The notes under the pieces were generated by a model that did no database searches, was not told the origin of the DNA, and saw only the letters and a list, made by a program, of their open reading frames with translations. Of a stretch of DNA of 64,000 nucleotides, positions 23,506-33,573 are shown in pieces; the first letter of the stretch is position 1; every line of letters starts with the position of its first letter. A program made the translations under genes and the position numbers. Where the stretch lies: assembly GCA_021209875.1 (NCBI GenBank), contig JAGYVD010000003.1:2418001-2482000 (forward strand), given 5' to 3'. The stretch is from Rosellinia necatrix. Taxonomy: Eukaryota; Ascomycota; Sordariomycetes; Xylariales; Xylariaceae.

Positions 23506-24043
23506 CATTGGGGCCAATCCGAAAACTGCATGACAGATACTAAATACCAAGCCGAAGTATCAGGGGTACGTAGGTCAATCATGTAGGCCAGTCAGCATCT
23601 ACATTTCTGACCCGATAGCATAGCGTCCTGGTTTCTGTCATGGATGGTCCATCTCATTGAATACCCAGATATTCATATATAAACACCCATGTGTTCCGAT
23701 TCGCTGTCAACAGACCAGACTTTCCGTTTTAGTCCATGCCATCGACCCCACTAGTCTGCTCGTATAGAATTGGCCAATCAAACTACGGATACCAAAAGGC
23801 TAGCCCCCCTTCCCAGGTCGATATGTGTATCGTCGTTCGACGATGACCTGTATAACCTACGGGTCGGATTGGCCTTCGCATTTGGAGGAGCCGGCCTCAC
23901 AGTTATAAAAGGTTGGCTTCGTCAGTCCCCTCTCTTTCTTCTGTTTCTACCTCCCATCATCTCCTTCGTCTTCCCCCCCATAACGTGGTCTCTCCCCCTC
24001 CAATACGCCCGCACAACAAGGCTTTACATTTCATCTTCCCACA
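23506..24043. other. Intergenic URK1 – hydrolase
   Basis: 538 bp. A TATAAA-like ATATATAAAC lies near 23673–23683 and ATAAAAGG near 23904–23911, both upstream of the hydrolase. Pyrimidine-rich DNA precedes the hydrolase ATG, as is common for fungal promoters. Confidence 0.5.
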
Positions 24044-24815
24044 ATGCCCGGCGACAAACCAGTTCTCGTCCTTTGCCCTGGCGCATGGTGCGACTCTGGC
24101 TATTTCCGATTCACAACCGACATCCTCACAAAGGCCGGCTACACGTGCCTACCGGTTTCTCTGCCTAGTGTCGGGTCAGAACTAAGACCCAAAGATGCAC
24201 CGCCCATTACACACGGCCTACAGACGGACGCAAATGCTGTCCGAGACATAGTTATCCCCCCAGCTTGATGCAGGGAATGATGTGGTTCTCGTGTGTCACA
24301 GCTACGGCGGGGTAGTTACCAGCGAGGCAGTCAGGGGCTTAGACCGTGCCTCGCGTGGCCCGGGCACCGGCGCCGTCATCCACCTTGTGTACGTAGCCGC
24401 AATCTTGCTAGATATCGGCGGCACGGTGTGGCCAGGGGGTAACCCCCCCGACGACCACTTCATCGTGGAAGGTGATATCTGCCGGCGCAACCCCGAGGCC
24501 CCGAACACCGAGCTCTGGCTTGCGGGCTGTAATGAGGAGCAGATGGCGCTTGTTGCCTCATCCCTCCGCAGCCATGCACAAAAGACTTTCGGCGATACAG
24601 TGACGTATGATGGCTGGCGGCACATTCCCGGTACCTACGTTATCGCCAAAAAGGATCTTATGCCGAATATGATCGCCGCCGCACCTGAAGGCCACAAGTT
24701 CGAAGATATTGTCGAAGTCGATGCTGATCACTTTGCTTTTTGTAGCGCTCCTGTGCAGGTAGCCGAAGTCATCCAGAAAGCTTCCCAAAAAGCCATGGGG
24801 ATCAACGTGTCATAA
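24044..24815 (+). pseudogene. Alpha/beta-hydrolase with a +1 frame break
   Basis: The protein is an alpha/beta-hydrolase of the short, cofactor-free esterase type; substrate unknown. The start is MPGDKPVLVLCPGAWCDSGYF; the nucleophile elbow is CHSYGGVV (Ser of H-S-Y-G-G near residue 88); the likely catalytic His is in EVDADHFAF near the end. The reading frame is broken at a run of six C (24256–24261): upstream it reads AVRDIVIPP then stops, while downstream the correct frame resumes as QLDAGNDVVLV. One C fewer would join both halves into about 256 aa with family-like sequence over the junction. No intron of workable size explains it. The rest shows no other damage, so a sequencing or assembly error is at least as likely as a true pseudogene; the label here is provisional. 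Confidence 0.7.
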
Positions 24816-26095
24816 CATGATGGCAAGCGAGAAATGACTTCTGACACCTCAAATTAATGGCCTCGCTGTATAATTAATTTAGAAACTGATACTCCCCTCT
24901 GTTACATCGAAGTGTGTACACTTGAAATATATATATATATATATAATAAGATTTTACTTGACCATGGCACTATAATATCATACGCAGGTTTTAAGGTCTT
25001 TGTATTCCCGCAGATCTTAACGACACCACCAATCAGGAGCAGTTCATACCGAGCCCCCAATTGTTACCAGTCAAGATATAGAAACACCCTTTGGACACTG
25101 GTACTTATGGGCTTCTAAAGTTTCGATTGTTTGTGCTCACTCTTCCTGCCTCATCTTGCTTACGTACGTATATGTGTATGTATATATATATATATATATA
25201 GTTATATAAACACATAATCATACCACTAAGGCCGTAATCCTGAGCAACAGACGCATTCAGTTCCATGTAACTAAGGACAGAGAAAACAAGCATATTTTAT
25301 TTGATGGGTAAGCACTGTGTGATGTCCCATTCTCAGTTAAGATTTGTATCTACGGCACTGGATTACGCACAATGGTCCAACAAATGTAATGACGTCCAAG
25401 GTATTTTTTTTCTTAGCTCTTGAGAAGGTAGTCAATGAATCTGTAACTAACTTGTTTGATAGAACCTAAGTGCTATTATCATTAATTTATTGTGGTAGCA
25501 CGTAGGAGCGTTACAAAACTCAAAATTACTACAAGCTTCATAGTAGCATAACATTTTATTGCCGTGTACCTATTCCCGTGGCGCTGGATTCCTTACCAGG
25601 TAGGAGGTAGGTAAGGTACCTACCTACCTGTAAGTACTTGTATTGGGTGTAACTACAAGGCGGTCTCAATCACGTGTCAAAGGATTGATCGCCAATGCTG
25701 CGCCACTTAGGACGCTTGGCGCATGATGTTGTGCTGCTGAAGGCAACAGCGGATTAGGTACCTAGCCTGGAGCCGGAGCCTATGGCCTGTTCACTGGGTA
25801 CTCAGATGGGCCTAGATAAGGCACTTAAAGTCTAATCTAGCACCCGACAGCATGTTCTGAACTCGCCAAGCACGCTATCTGAGTGGGCTGCTTGGGGGAT
25901 TTCCCGCTCGAAAGCACCAAAAACCTACCTACTTAGTAGACAGCTGTAGCAAGCTTCAACCATTACAATCCCCCTCAGGCTGTTTAGCATCGCGGCCGTT
26001 CGAGCTTCAGACCGCCCTACTCGTTTCCCATCCCTTCACCAGGCCCGCCATCCACGACACCGCAGCCACCCGCAGCCACCCGCAGCGCGCCCAAG
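24816..26095. other. AT-rich intergenic stretch with AT microsatellites
   Basis: 1.28 kb. (AT)n tracts lie at about 24928–24946 and 25182–25200. A TAGG/GGTACC island lies at about 25597–25632. TACCTAGC occurs near 25758. No gene is visible. Confidence 0.55.
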
Positions 26096-27385
26096 ATGGA
26101 TAACTTCAAGGCGTTCGGCAGTAGCCTTAGGTAGGTTGGCACATGCAAGCTTTGTCGTCATAGCCTAAGGAGGGGAGCTTTGTTACTGATGTGGTTTCTC
26201 GCCCAGCAACATCGGGTCCCAGATCACCCCGTCCCTATCCCGTACTTTCCAGTACACCAAGGAACAGCTCGGCCAAGCTGAGGACAAGGTCGGTGTTTCG
26301 CATCTGGGCAATGGATTAGTAGTCGCTTATCAACAGTCCCGTGCAGACCCAACTCCCTCCCGACTACATTGACCTGGAGAAGCGTGTGGACGCTCTGAAG
26401 CAGGTACACCAGAAATTACTTGCTGTGACGTGAGTATTCGATAATGACTGGATTGCCCCGCCGTGGTTCTTGACTAACCTGTTGGGCGTATTCCAGCTCT
26501 CAATACTCCAATGAAGCATACGACTACCCGCCCAACATCAAGGAGACCTTCCAGGATCTGGGTCGTACCGTCAGCGAGAAGGTTCACCTCCTTTCATCGG
26601 CATCTACTCCTGCCGAAGCGCAAGCCGCTTTGACCGCGCCCCCGTCCGCGAAACCCCAGCCAAAGACATTCAACCATGCCATCGCCCGCGCCAGTTTGGC
26701 CAGCTCCCAATTGCTCCACCAGCAGCACACTGGCACTGGCGAAGACCCTCTAGCCACTGCCCTGGAGAAGTATGCGCTGGCAGAGGAACGCGTCGGCGAG
26801 GCCCGCCTAGCGCAGGACGCGCAGATTCAGAGCCGGTTCTTGGCTGGCTGGAATACCACCTTGAACACCAACTTGATGTTTGCCACACGCGCTCGTAGGA
26901 ACGTCGAGAAGACCCGCCTCACATTGGATTCTGTTAAATCCCGTGTCAAGGGCACCACCTGGAAGATGGGAGGCATGTCGCCCCGTGAGGATCACACGAA
27001 CACGGAGGAACTCGCCCCCGAGGCGCAAGAGGAGATAGAGAAGGCGGAAGATGAATTCGTCACACAGACCGAAGAAGCTGTAGGCGTTATGAAGAACGTA
27101 TGTCATTCCCGGAAACCTCTCGTTTTGTGAGCACCATAACTGATCGGCTTAAATAGGTCCTTGATACCCCTGAGCCCCTTCGCAATCTGGCGGAGCTTAT
27201 CGCAGCCCAGGTTGAGTATCACAAGAAGGCTTACGAGATTCTGAACGAGCTTGCTCCTGTTATCGAGGGCCTTCAGCTTCAGCAAGAGGTACGTCTCCAT
27301 AAAAGGCGTTCATAATGAGTACATTTTACTAAACCTGACTTAACTACAGGAGAACTACCGCAAGAGCCGGGAAAGTGCCTCTTAA
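26096..27385 (+). CDS. GVP36: BAR-domain protein, Gvp36 type
   Basis: Membrane-curving BAR protein of the Golgi and endocytic system; yeast Gvp36 is its best-studied relative. Six exons: 26096..26130, 26207..26288, 26347..26429, 26497..27097, 27157..27288 and 27350..27385, in phase, giving 322 aa. It begins MDNFKAFGSSLSNIGSQITP (amphipathic, typical of N-BAR proteins), followed by QYTKEQLGQAED and PPDYIDLEKRVDALKQVHQ. The long helices include ARASLASSQLL, DPLATALEKYALAEERVGEAR and FLAGWNTTLNTNLMFATRARRNVEKTRL, then EFVTQTEEAVGVMKNVLD. It ends ENYRKSRESAS. No SH3 domain follows. The helical heptads and length match the fungal family. Confidence 0.9.
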
Positions 27386-28296
27386 ATGGCCAATGGCAAG
27401 CTTAAATACTATCACGAACCCCCTGCAACCTTGAATGGTAACATTTGTAGCTCCTCTGGATCACTAATTACGTTCATCCTACCATGTAGGAATGGTAAAA
27501 AGAGAGAGAGAAAAAAAGAAGACAAGAAAAAAAGATTTTCAAATTTGTTTAGTTCTTGCCCTGCCGCTTCAAGTGTTTTTTTTAGTCAACTATTGGTAGA
27601 CGGGGATAAAACCCTCAACGAATGTGACAAGGGAAGAGCATATCGTGGTGCAAGGTGTCAAGTACCTAGGCTCTACTTCCTAGTAGTACTTGGATATCCA
27701 GAGTGTCTTGCCATCATCCTCAACCATGAGCAAACCTACCATCTCCTCTGGCGTGCATTTTGAGTGTGGTCGCTGTGCCCCTAATAAATAGCCTTTGTTT
27801 ACGTCGTCGGGCATGCGCAGTCATATTTGTGCAGCTCATCTACCAATATATGTAACAATTGTTAAACAGCCTAATTGCATGGCTCAGCCCTTATCTAATG
27901 GTTACTACCATTGTTGAGGCAGAGTGCTCGTTCTTAGGCATGGAATTAGATACTAGGTACCTACTAGATAGGTTCCACAGCATCACAGATCAGTAGTGGG
28001 GCTTGGTATCATGAACAATACCTAGGTACCTAAGTACCCGTGGGTACCTTAGGTAGGTTACAGGCAGGTACATGGGGAGTAGCATAGTACAATGTTACAC
28101 CTAATTGGACAATTATTCAGGTTGGTGACCCACTCACGTGATTTTGAGCTCTGACGTTCCCTCCCCACCCCCCAGGCGGCCAGCTCCAGCCAGGGATTGG
28201 AGCAGGTGGTTGATACAGCTTCTGACCTGGATCTTGGATCGTTCAACCTTCAATTCACGCAATTGAGCACCGCTGCAAAGCGCCCCGTCACCCACG
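27386..28296. other. Intergenic GVP36 – NDUFA5
   Basis: 911 bp. The left part has an A/G-rich tract (27496–27540) in the GVP36 3' flank. The right part has a dense TAGG/CCTA island with GGTACC palindromes (27950–28075). No credible ORF. Confidence 0.5.
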
Positions 28297-29159
28297 ATGC
28301 GGCAGACACTCCGACTCTTGGCCGATGTCAAGCCTGTCCGCTATCTCACGGCGGGCAACCCGACTGGCCTGGCTGGCTTATACACCCACACCTCGCCGCG
28401 CTCGTCCCTGCTCTACCTATACACTACCACCCTCGAGAAGGTAGGGAAGTTCCCGGAGTCATCCCTATACCGCAAGTCCGTCGAGGCCCAGACGAAACAC
28501 CGCATGGCCATAGTCGAGGCCGCCGAACCCCCAGGATACAAGGAATGGGCGGAACGTGCTCTGAAAGTCATCGAAGAGAACCCTGAGGAATTCAGCAGCG
28601 CGACTCCCGCCAAGGTTGACGGTACCCGCACCGTCGTGGCCCGCTCGGGCGGTGCTCTCTTTGTCCACCGCATCGACCCCGAAGAATCGGACGTCAGGTA
28701 CGACGAGTGGGACGGCGAGCATGATGAGGGTGTTGGAGTGGAGGGTCTACGTGGTGCCGAGGAGCGTGAACACCCGAGCGTCGGGGCCGCACTTGACAGG
28801 AAACCGCTGGACCTACCTACTAAGGTTAAGTGGGAACCCGAGCCGCAGATGACGGCTGATCAGTAGGTCGCCCCTTCGCGTTAACCAGGCGCGGCACCCC
28901 TAAATCTAGTTGCTGACGCAGCGGTCGACCAGGGTCGAGGAGATTGAGAACAAGATCGGTGCCGGTTTGATCGAGGAAGTGGTGCAAATGGCCGAGAGCG
29001 AGTTAAAGTTGGTGGATATCATGTATGAAGCCAAGGTGTAAGTGCTATTGCCACAGATGGGGGGAGATATAGGCGCGGGTGCTAACTGAATGCAGATGGG
29101 AGAGCCTTGAAGAGAAGCCAGCCGAGGGACAGTGGGAATATTTCGAGCGGAAGGCATAA
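28297..29159 (+). CDS. NDUFA5: Complex I NDUFA5-type subunit (29.9-kDa)
   Basis: Accessory subunit of the mitochondrial complex I matrix arm; the fungal form is longer than the animal one. Exons 28297..28862, 28933..29037 and 29096..29159 give 244 aa. Start MRQTLRLLADVKPVRYL is a presequence; the conserved part reads GNPTGLAGLYTHTSPRS, then YLYTTTLEKVGKFPESSLYR, which is the NDUFA5 signature, and KHRMAIVE. The C-terminal extension includes DVRYDEWDGEHDEG, WEPEPQMTADQ joined across intron 1 to VEEIENKIGAGLIEEVV, and WESLEEKPAEGQWEYFERKA. The Neurospora 29.9-kDa subunit has the same C-terminal plan. Splice site choice at intron 1 (acceptor CGACCAG rather than GACGCAG) is fixed by phase. Confidence 0.93.
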
Positions 29160-29843
29160 ACCAGCCTTCTCAGATGAAACGAAAGCAAGCATCCCAAAAA
29201 GCTAGACTTGGCGTACGAGTAGAGGATGGGCGCATTAGACTGTATTGTATATACAAACATATGGTGATTCCACTGTGCATATTTGATATTGATGCAGGAC
29301 AATACCAGGTCAATCTGCGCCATCTCGATCCAGGGTAGCATCAGCATACCGAACACGCCAGCCGCCTCAGAGAGCTAACTAAATAGGCTCTAGGTAACTG
29401 TTTAAGCTGTATTTGGTACGTAGCAACTCAGAGCAGCTTAATGAAATTATATTCACCTCAACATTCATATCCGAAGTGTCGGCAACGTTTGTCCTGAAGG
29501 AGGGTGAGCGCATGGCTGAACGCATGGCTGAACGATGAGAATTACATGCTGAGATTGTTGCTGGCTAGGCACTGTATCCAACATGTGCAGGTCGCACTGT
29601 CTGTCGAATTCTTAGCCAATACTTAATTTATTCATATAACTAACTAACTATGCCAACTATAGGTATCTTAGCAACAACCTTTTTTGGGCTTCTTCATACA
29701 GGCGGGTACCTAAGTACCATTTACGTTCACCACATAATTACCTGCTAGGTAGTTGTCGATCCTGAAAACTTCGTCAAGAGACTCTCCTTCATTAACTTAC
29801 ATTCTTCATATCGACAATAAATAGTCTTATTTTGTTGAGGCCC
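29160..29843. other. Intergenic NDUFA5 – RRN11
   Basis: 684 bp. A 12-bp direct repeat (GCATGGCTGAAC, twice) lies at 29510–29534, and a GGTACCTAAGTACC palindrome near 29705. Nothing coding is seen. Confidence 0.5.
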
Positions 29844-31352
29844 ATGGGGCCCTTTGCCCTCCCCGTCCCGGGCTACCGTGTGGGCGTCCACTCACACTCA
29901 CACAAGCGACGACACCACGATGCGACACGGGACGATGGAGAGTCACGGTCCCCGTCTCCATATGCGGACGCGGACGCGGACTCGGACACGGAGACGAGGT
30001 TCTCATCTGGTTCACGCTTGCCTTCGGGAACAATCAACCCGCTCAGCCACAGCCCTGATACGTTACGCCAACTGGCCGTGGCCGGGCTCTCGCCGGAAGA
30101 CGAGCTCCCATCTCAGGAGCATCCAGGGTTCCCTCACAAGCCACTGGCCACGAGAAGGTCGCGGAGGCAAGGGGGTGGAAAGGCGACGCCGTCCAGACGC
30201 CCTGCCGCCCATCATGGCAGCGGCGATAGTGGGACGGAAACAGATACTACGACCACGTCTCGGCGGAACGGGAGAGCCGAAGATGTCAAGGAGGGGCGGC
30301 ATTCGGCACGCATGCGCCACCTGAATACCATGACGGCCATCATGCACCGTTGTCTTCACGACGGCGACATAGCACGCGCGAAACGGGCTCTGGGACTACT
30401 CATGCGGACCCGAGACGTGGACGTGCGAATTGACAACCTTTGGGCCGTCGGGCTGGAGATCCTGATGCGCGACGGGGAGAGGGAGGGAGTGTTGCCTGAA
30501 CCAAAACAATCATCATCGTCGACATCCCGAGCCCACAAGAAGGCACGAGCACGCTCGCACGGTTCGTACGACTCCGGTGCGGATGATGACTCGGTTGGGG
30601 AAAATGTAGGGGAAGAAGGAGAAGAAGGGGAGGGAGAAGAAGAAGAAGCAGGCGGCGCGCAGAGAACTCCCCAGCCCCCCGAACGCTGGGGCAGCGCAGC
30701 CAACATGCCGCAAGTGAAGGCGTATCTCGAGACACTAGTCCAGCAGCACCCCTACGACGCGCATCGGCCGCACCTCACGAGCGCGATGGACTTCTGGCCG
30801 GCGCTCCTCAGCATCGAGGTGTACAACCTCGACGCCGAGTTCCGGGCCGCGCTGCACCACATCTACACCGAGTACGGGTTCCCGTCATCGTCGTCATCGT
30901 CGCCACCCCCCTCCTCCTCCTCCTCCTCTTCCTCCTCCTCGCGATCCCCATCACCCAGCCAAGAATATGACCCAGGAGACAACGACGACGACGACGGCGA
31001 CGCCGACAGGATGGACCTAGACGACGATGACGACGGGGAGTATGGTCCCGCCGACCGGGACAGGAAAGCGAGCAGGCAACGACGGCAACGGCAACAACGA
31101 CGACGACGACGACAACGACGACGACACGATCGTCGCGACGACGACGCAGGGGAGGAAGCCGACCGCCACGACGCCGCCGACGCCCTGCGCGCCGAGACGC
31201 AGCGCGGGGCCCTCGAGATCGCAGCCCGCGCCGACGCCGTCCTCGAGACGGCCCCGTACAACGCGCACGCGGAGCTGCTGCGCCTGCGCGCCCACGTGTC
31301 GCTGTTCGTCGCCGACCTGTACTTGCCGTCGCGCCTCACGGAGCGTCTGCGC

Positions 31353-31384
<32 letters not shown>

Positions 31385-31701
31385 ACACCACCGCCACCAC
31401 AAGGACGAAGAAGAAGAAGAAGAAGGAGAAGAAGAAGAAACGGAGGTGGCTGTCTCTTCCTCCTGCTCGCCGCAAGAGGCGGACCGCCGGCTCCGCGCGC
31501 GCCCGGGGCCCCGGCGACCGCGTCGCGCTCGCCCGGCGCGGGGAGGAGCAGGCGCGGGCGCGGGCCTTCTTCGCCCGCGCCGTCGCCGCCAAGGGGGCCG
31601 TCGTGGAGGAGTGGGTGCTGCGGTTCCTGGAGGACGGGGACGAGGACGGGGACGAGGACGGGGACGAGGACGAGGGGAGGGGGCGCGAGGATGGACTGTA
31701 G
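29844..31701 (+). CDS. RRN11: RNA polymerase I core factor Rrn11, frame switch in low-complexity region
   Basis: Subunit of the Pol I core factor (with Rrn6 and Rrn7) that recruits Pol I to the rDNA promoter. The ATG at 29844 (MGPFALPVPGYRVG) leads to a Ser/Arg-rich tail and then the conserved TPR-like start: RHLNTMTAIMHRCLHDGDI, RAKRALGLLMRTRDVDVR, LWAVGLEILMRDGE. Farther on come WPALLSIEVYNLDAEFRAAL and ETAPYNAHAELLRLRAHVSLFVADLYLP. Family-like sequence then continues in the +1 frame (RVALARRGEEQARARAFF, AKGAVVEEWVLRFLEDG), stopping at 31701. So the frame changes between about 31440 and 31550. Either one extra base in the GGGGCCCC area near 31504–31512, or a 106-nt GT–AG intron 31446..31551 (phases agree, but there is no good branch site or pyrimidine tract). 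Ser, Asp, Glu and Arg homopolymers from trinucleotide repeats interrupt the protein. Corrected length is about 580–620 aa. Confidence 0.8.
30600..31440. repeat. Trinucleotide-repeat cluster in RRN11
   Basis: Consecutive codon-repeat tracts: GAA/GAG (30612–30648), TCC/TCA (30883–30942), GAC (30981–31040), CGA/CAA (31080–31140), CGC (31356–31392) and GAA (31405–31440). They encode acidic, Ser and Arg runs and all lie between conserved helices. Confidence 0.85.
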
Positions 31702-32335
31702 GTAGTAGTTGTAGTAGTAGTTACTTCTAGTTGTCCATGATACTCTCCTTTATCTCTCACGAATGTGCTATCTAAAACATACTCTTTTCTTTATCGGACA
31801 TGAATGGCCTCGGGTTCGCATTCCCGCGGGATGGTGTGAGTACACACTTTTGCGCACGGGTTACTTTGCCCTAGCTCTAGCTTCCTCTTAGAACCATAAT
31901 TAACGTATTCTCTCTCTCTCTCTCACTCTCATTTCTCGGGATCGAGTTGTTGTTACGGGGGTTAAGAATATTGAGCTGAATAGGGGCTGCATCATCGGCT
32001 CGTTATACGAAACATTCACGTGTGCTACTAGGCGAGAGGAGCAGTAATTCAGTCAACATTTCCTCATCAGGAGCAAATAATTTCACGCATTACACGTGCC
32101 AAAACCCGGAGCCCATTCCACTTGTCCCTATAAAGCCGGTACAAGCGCTAGAAGTACAAATTCGTCGTTCGTGTAGAGGCGTCAGGCATCCCCTCTAGCT
32201 TTTTTGGCGACCGTTCATTGCATAGTGTAAAGAGAGATGGAAATAAAAAAAAAAAAAGAAAAGAAAAACCACCAGTCCCAAGTCCCATTGCTCCCGTTGT
32301 AAGTGGAAGGCTTGTTGAATAGTACATTAGGCGAA
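31702..32335. other. Convergent 3' gap RRN11 / YIP4
   Basis: 634 bp between facing stop codons. A CT microsatellite (31908–31928) and an A-rich run (32247–32266) are the only structures. Confidence 0.5.
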
Positions 32336-33573
32336 CTAGCTGATGAAGCAGAGACAGCCAAGCCCGATATAGAATATAAATAAGGGGTACACGGCAATCC
32401 CGACACGGTTACTCACTACGCCACTGCCACCAAGAATACTCACACCCGCAGCCATCGCCCAGGCCACTAGTATGATGTAGACGGGAATCCGGGGAATAGG
32501 GGGGAGGCCGACCGCCGATAGCAGCGCAGCGATGACGAGTGGAAACAGCGTATAGCCGATGATACACACGCTTTGCATGAAGGATCTGCATTCGGGTTAG
32601 CTACCCGGTATACGTGTGTCGTATGCGCAAAAGACAAAAGAGAGAGGAGAAGGGGGGTTGGTGGGGGAGAGGATCACTAACATATTCCCACCCAACAGCT
32701 TGATCTGTAACGTGACGATCGCCTCTCCAATCCATACGATGGCAAAGACGCCCGAGAAGATGACGTCCTTCTGCTTGGGCTGGCCGCAGATGCTCAGCAG
32801 CACGGCTAGCAGCAGGCAGAAGATGAGAGGGCCCCACAGGTCCCAGTCCCTGAGGCCGGGGGTCATGTTGTTCTGGCTCAGCAGGGTCTCGGGGTCCATG
32901 ACCCGGCCGGCGAGCGACTGCAGCTCCTCGCGGGCGCCCGAGAGCCCGGCGCCGCGGAGGTTGGCGTAGGCGCCGCGGAGGCCGCCGCTGGCCATGCCGC
33001 TCTCGAGCATGGAACCGCCGAAGAGGTAGCGCGGGTACAGCACCTCGCGCATCTTGGACCAGACGGCCAGCAGGTCGCGGCGCACCGTCTCCCACACCGT
33101 CTCGTCGATCGTGCTCTGCGCCGCGCGCCGGTCGTCGCCGGGGATCCGGGACGTGAGGTACGACTCGTTCAGCGGTGGCCGCGGGCCGGATGACGACGAC
33201 GACGAGGAGGCGCCGGGCTGGGCGCCGCCGATGCTGCCCGTCAGCGGCGCGCGCTGCGACTCCGCGTTGGATAGGGGGTCGTCGAAGTCGTGTAGCTCGG
33301 CTATCGCAGAAAAAAGCAAGCGCGCGCGCGCGCGCGGACATTATGTTAGCTAAGTGTTCTCGTATATATTCCGCAGTCCCAACCCTCTCCCTCTCGCTCT
33401 CGCTCTCCCTCCTCCCCCTTCCATGCCCAGAGCTCACGGAGCAGGGCAGGATGCCGTCCCTCAACCATTCGGGCGGTAGCTGGGTTTCTCAACTCACCAT
33501 CATCCGGGTCGATCAGGTCGTCGTCGTCGTCGTCTATATGTGGTGCGTTGTATCGGTGGCTGGAGGAGGCCAT
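32336..33573 (-). CDS. YIP4: Yip1-domain Golgi membrane protein Yip4 (YIPF6-like)
   Basis: Multi-pass protein of the Yip family that binds Rab/Ypt GTPases at Golgi membranes. Exons 33573..33498, 33300..32682 and 32585..32336 are in phase and give 314 aa. The N-terminal cytosolic part starts MASSSHRYNAPHIDDDDDDLID and continues AELHDFDDPLSNAESQRAPL. The Yip1 domain begins at DETVWETVRRDLLAVWSKMREVL; membrane segments follow: WGPLIFCLLLAVLLSI, VIFSGVFAIVWIGEAIVTL, then CIIGYTLFPLVIAALLSAVG, VYIILVAWAMAAGVSILG and VYPLFIFYIGLGCLCF. The family string LQIKLLGGNISFMQSVCIIGY is rebuilt exactly across intron 2. Intron 1 (197 nt) carries a GC dinucleotide run and a GA tract. Convergent with RRN11. Confidence 0.93.

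Noticed and set aside
24251..24263. A 13-nt GTTATCCCCCCAG 'intron' to repair the hydrolase
   Set aside because: Far below the minimum intron size; a run-length indel explains the break better.
31017..31760. 247-codon minus-strand frame across the RRN11 repeats
   Set aside because: Composed of trinucleotide-repeat translations (Thr, Ser, Phe, Ala runs), a by-product of the RRN11 low-complexity DNA.
32601..33464. 287-codon frame in the YIP4 region, Arg/Ala-rich
   Set aside because: It is an out-of-frame reading of YIP4 exon 2; the sense frame carries the Yip1 domain and the correct splice phases.
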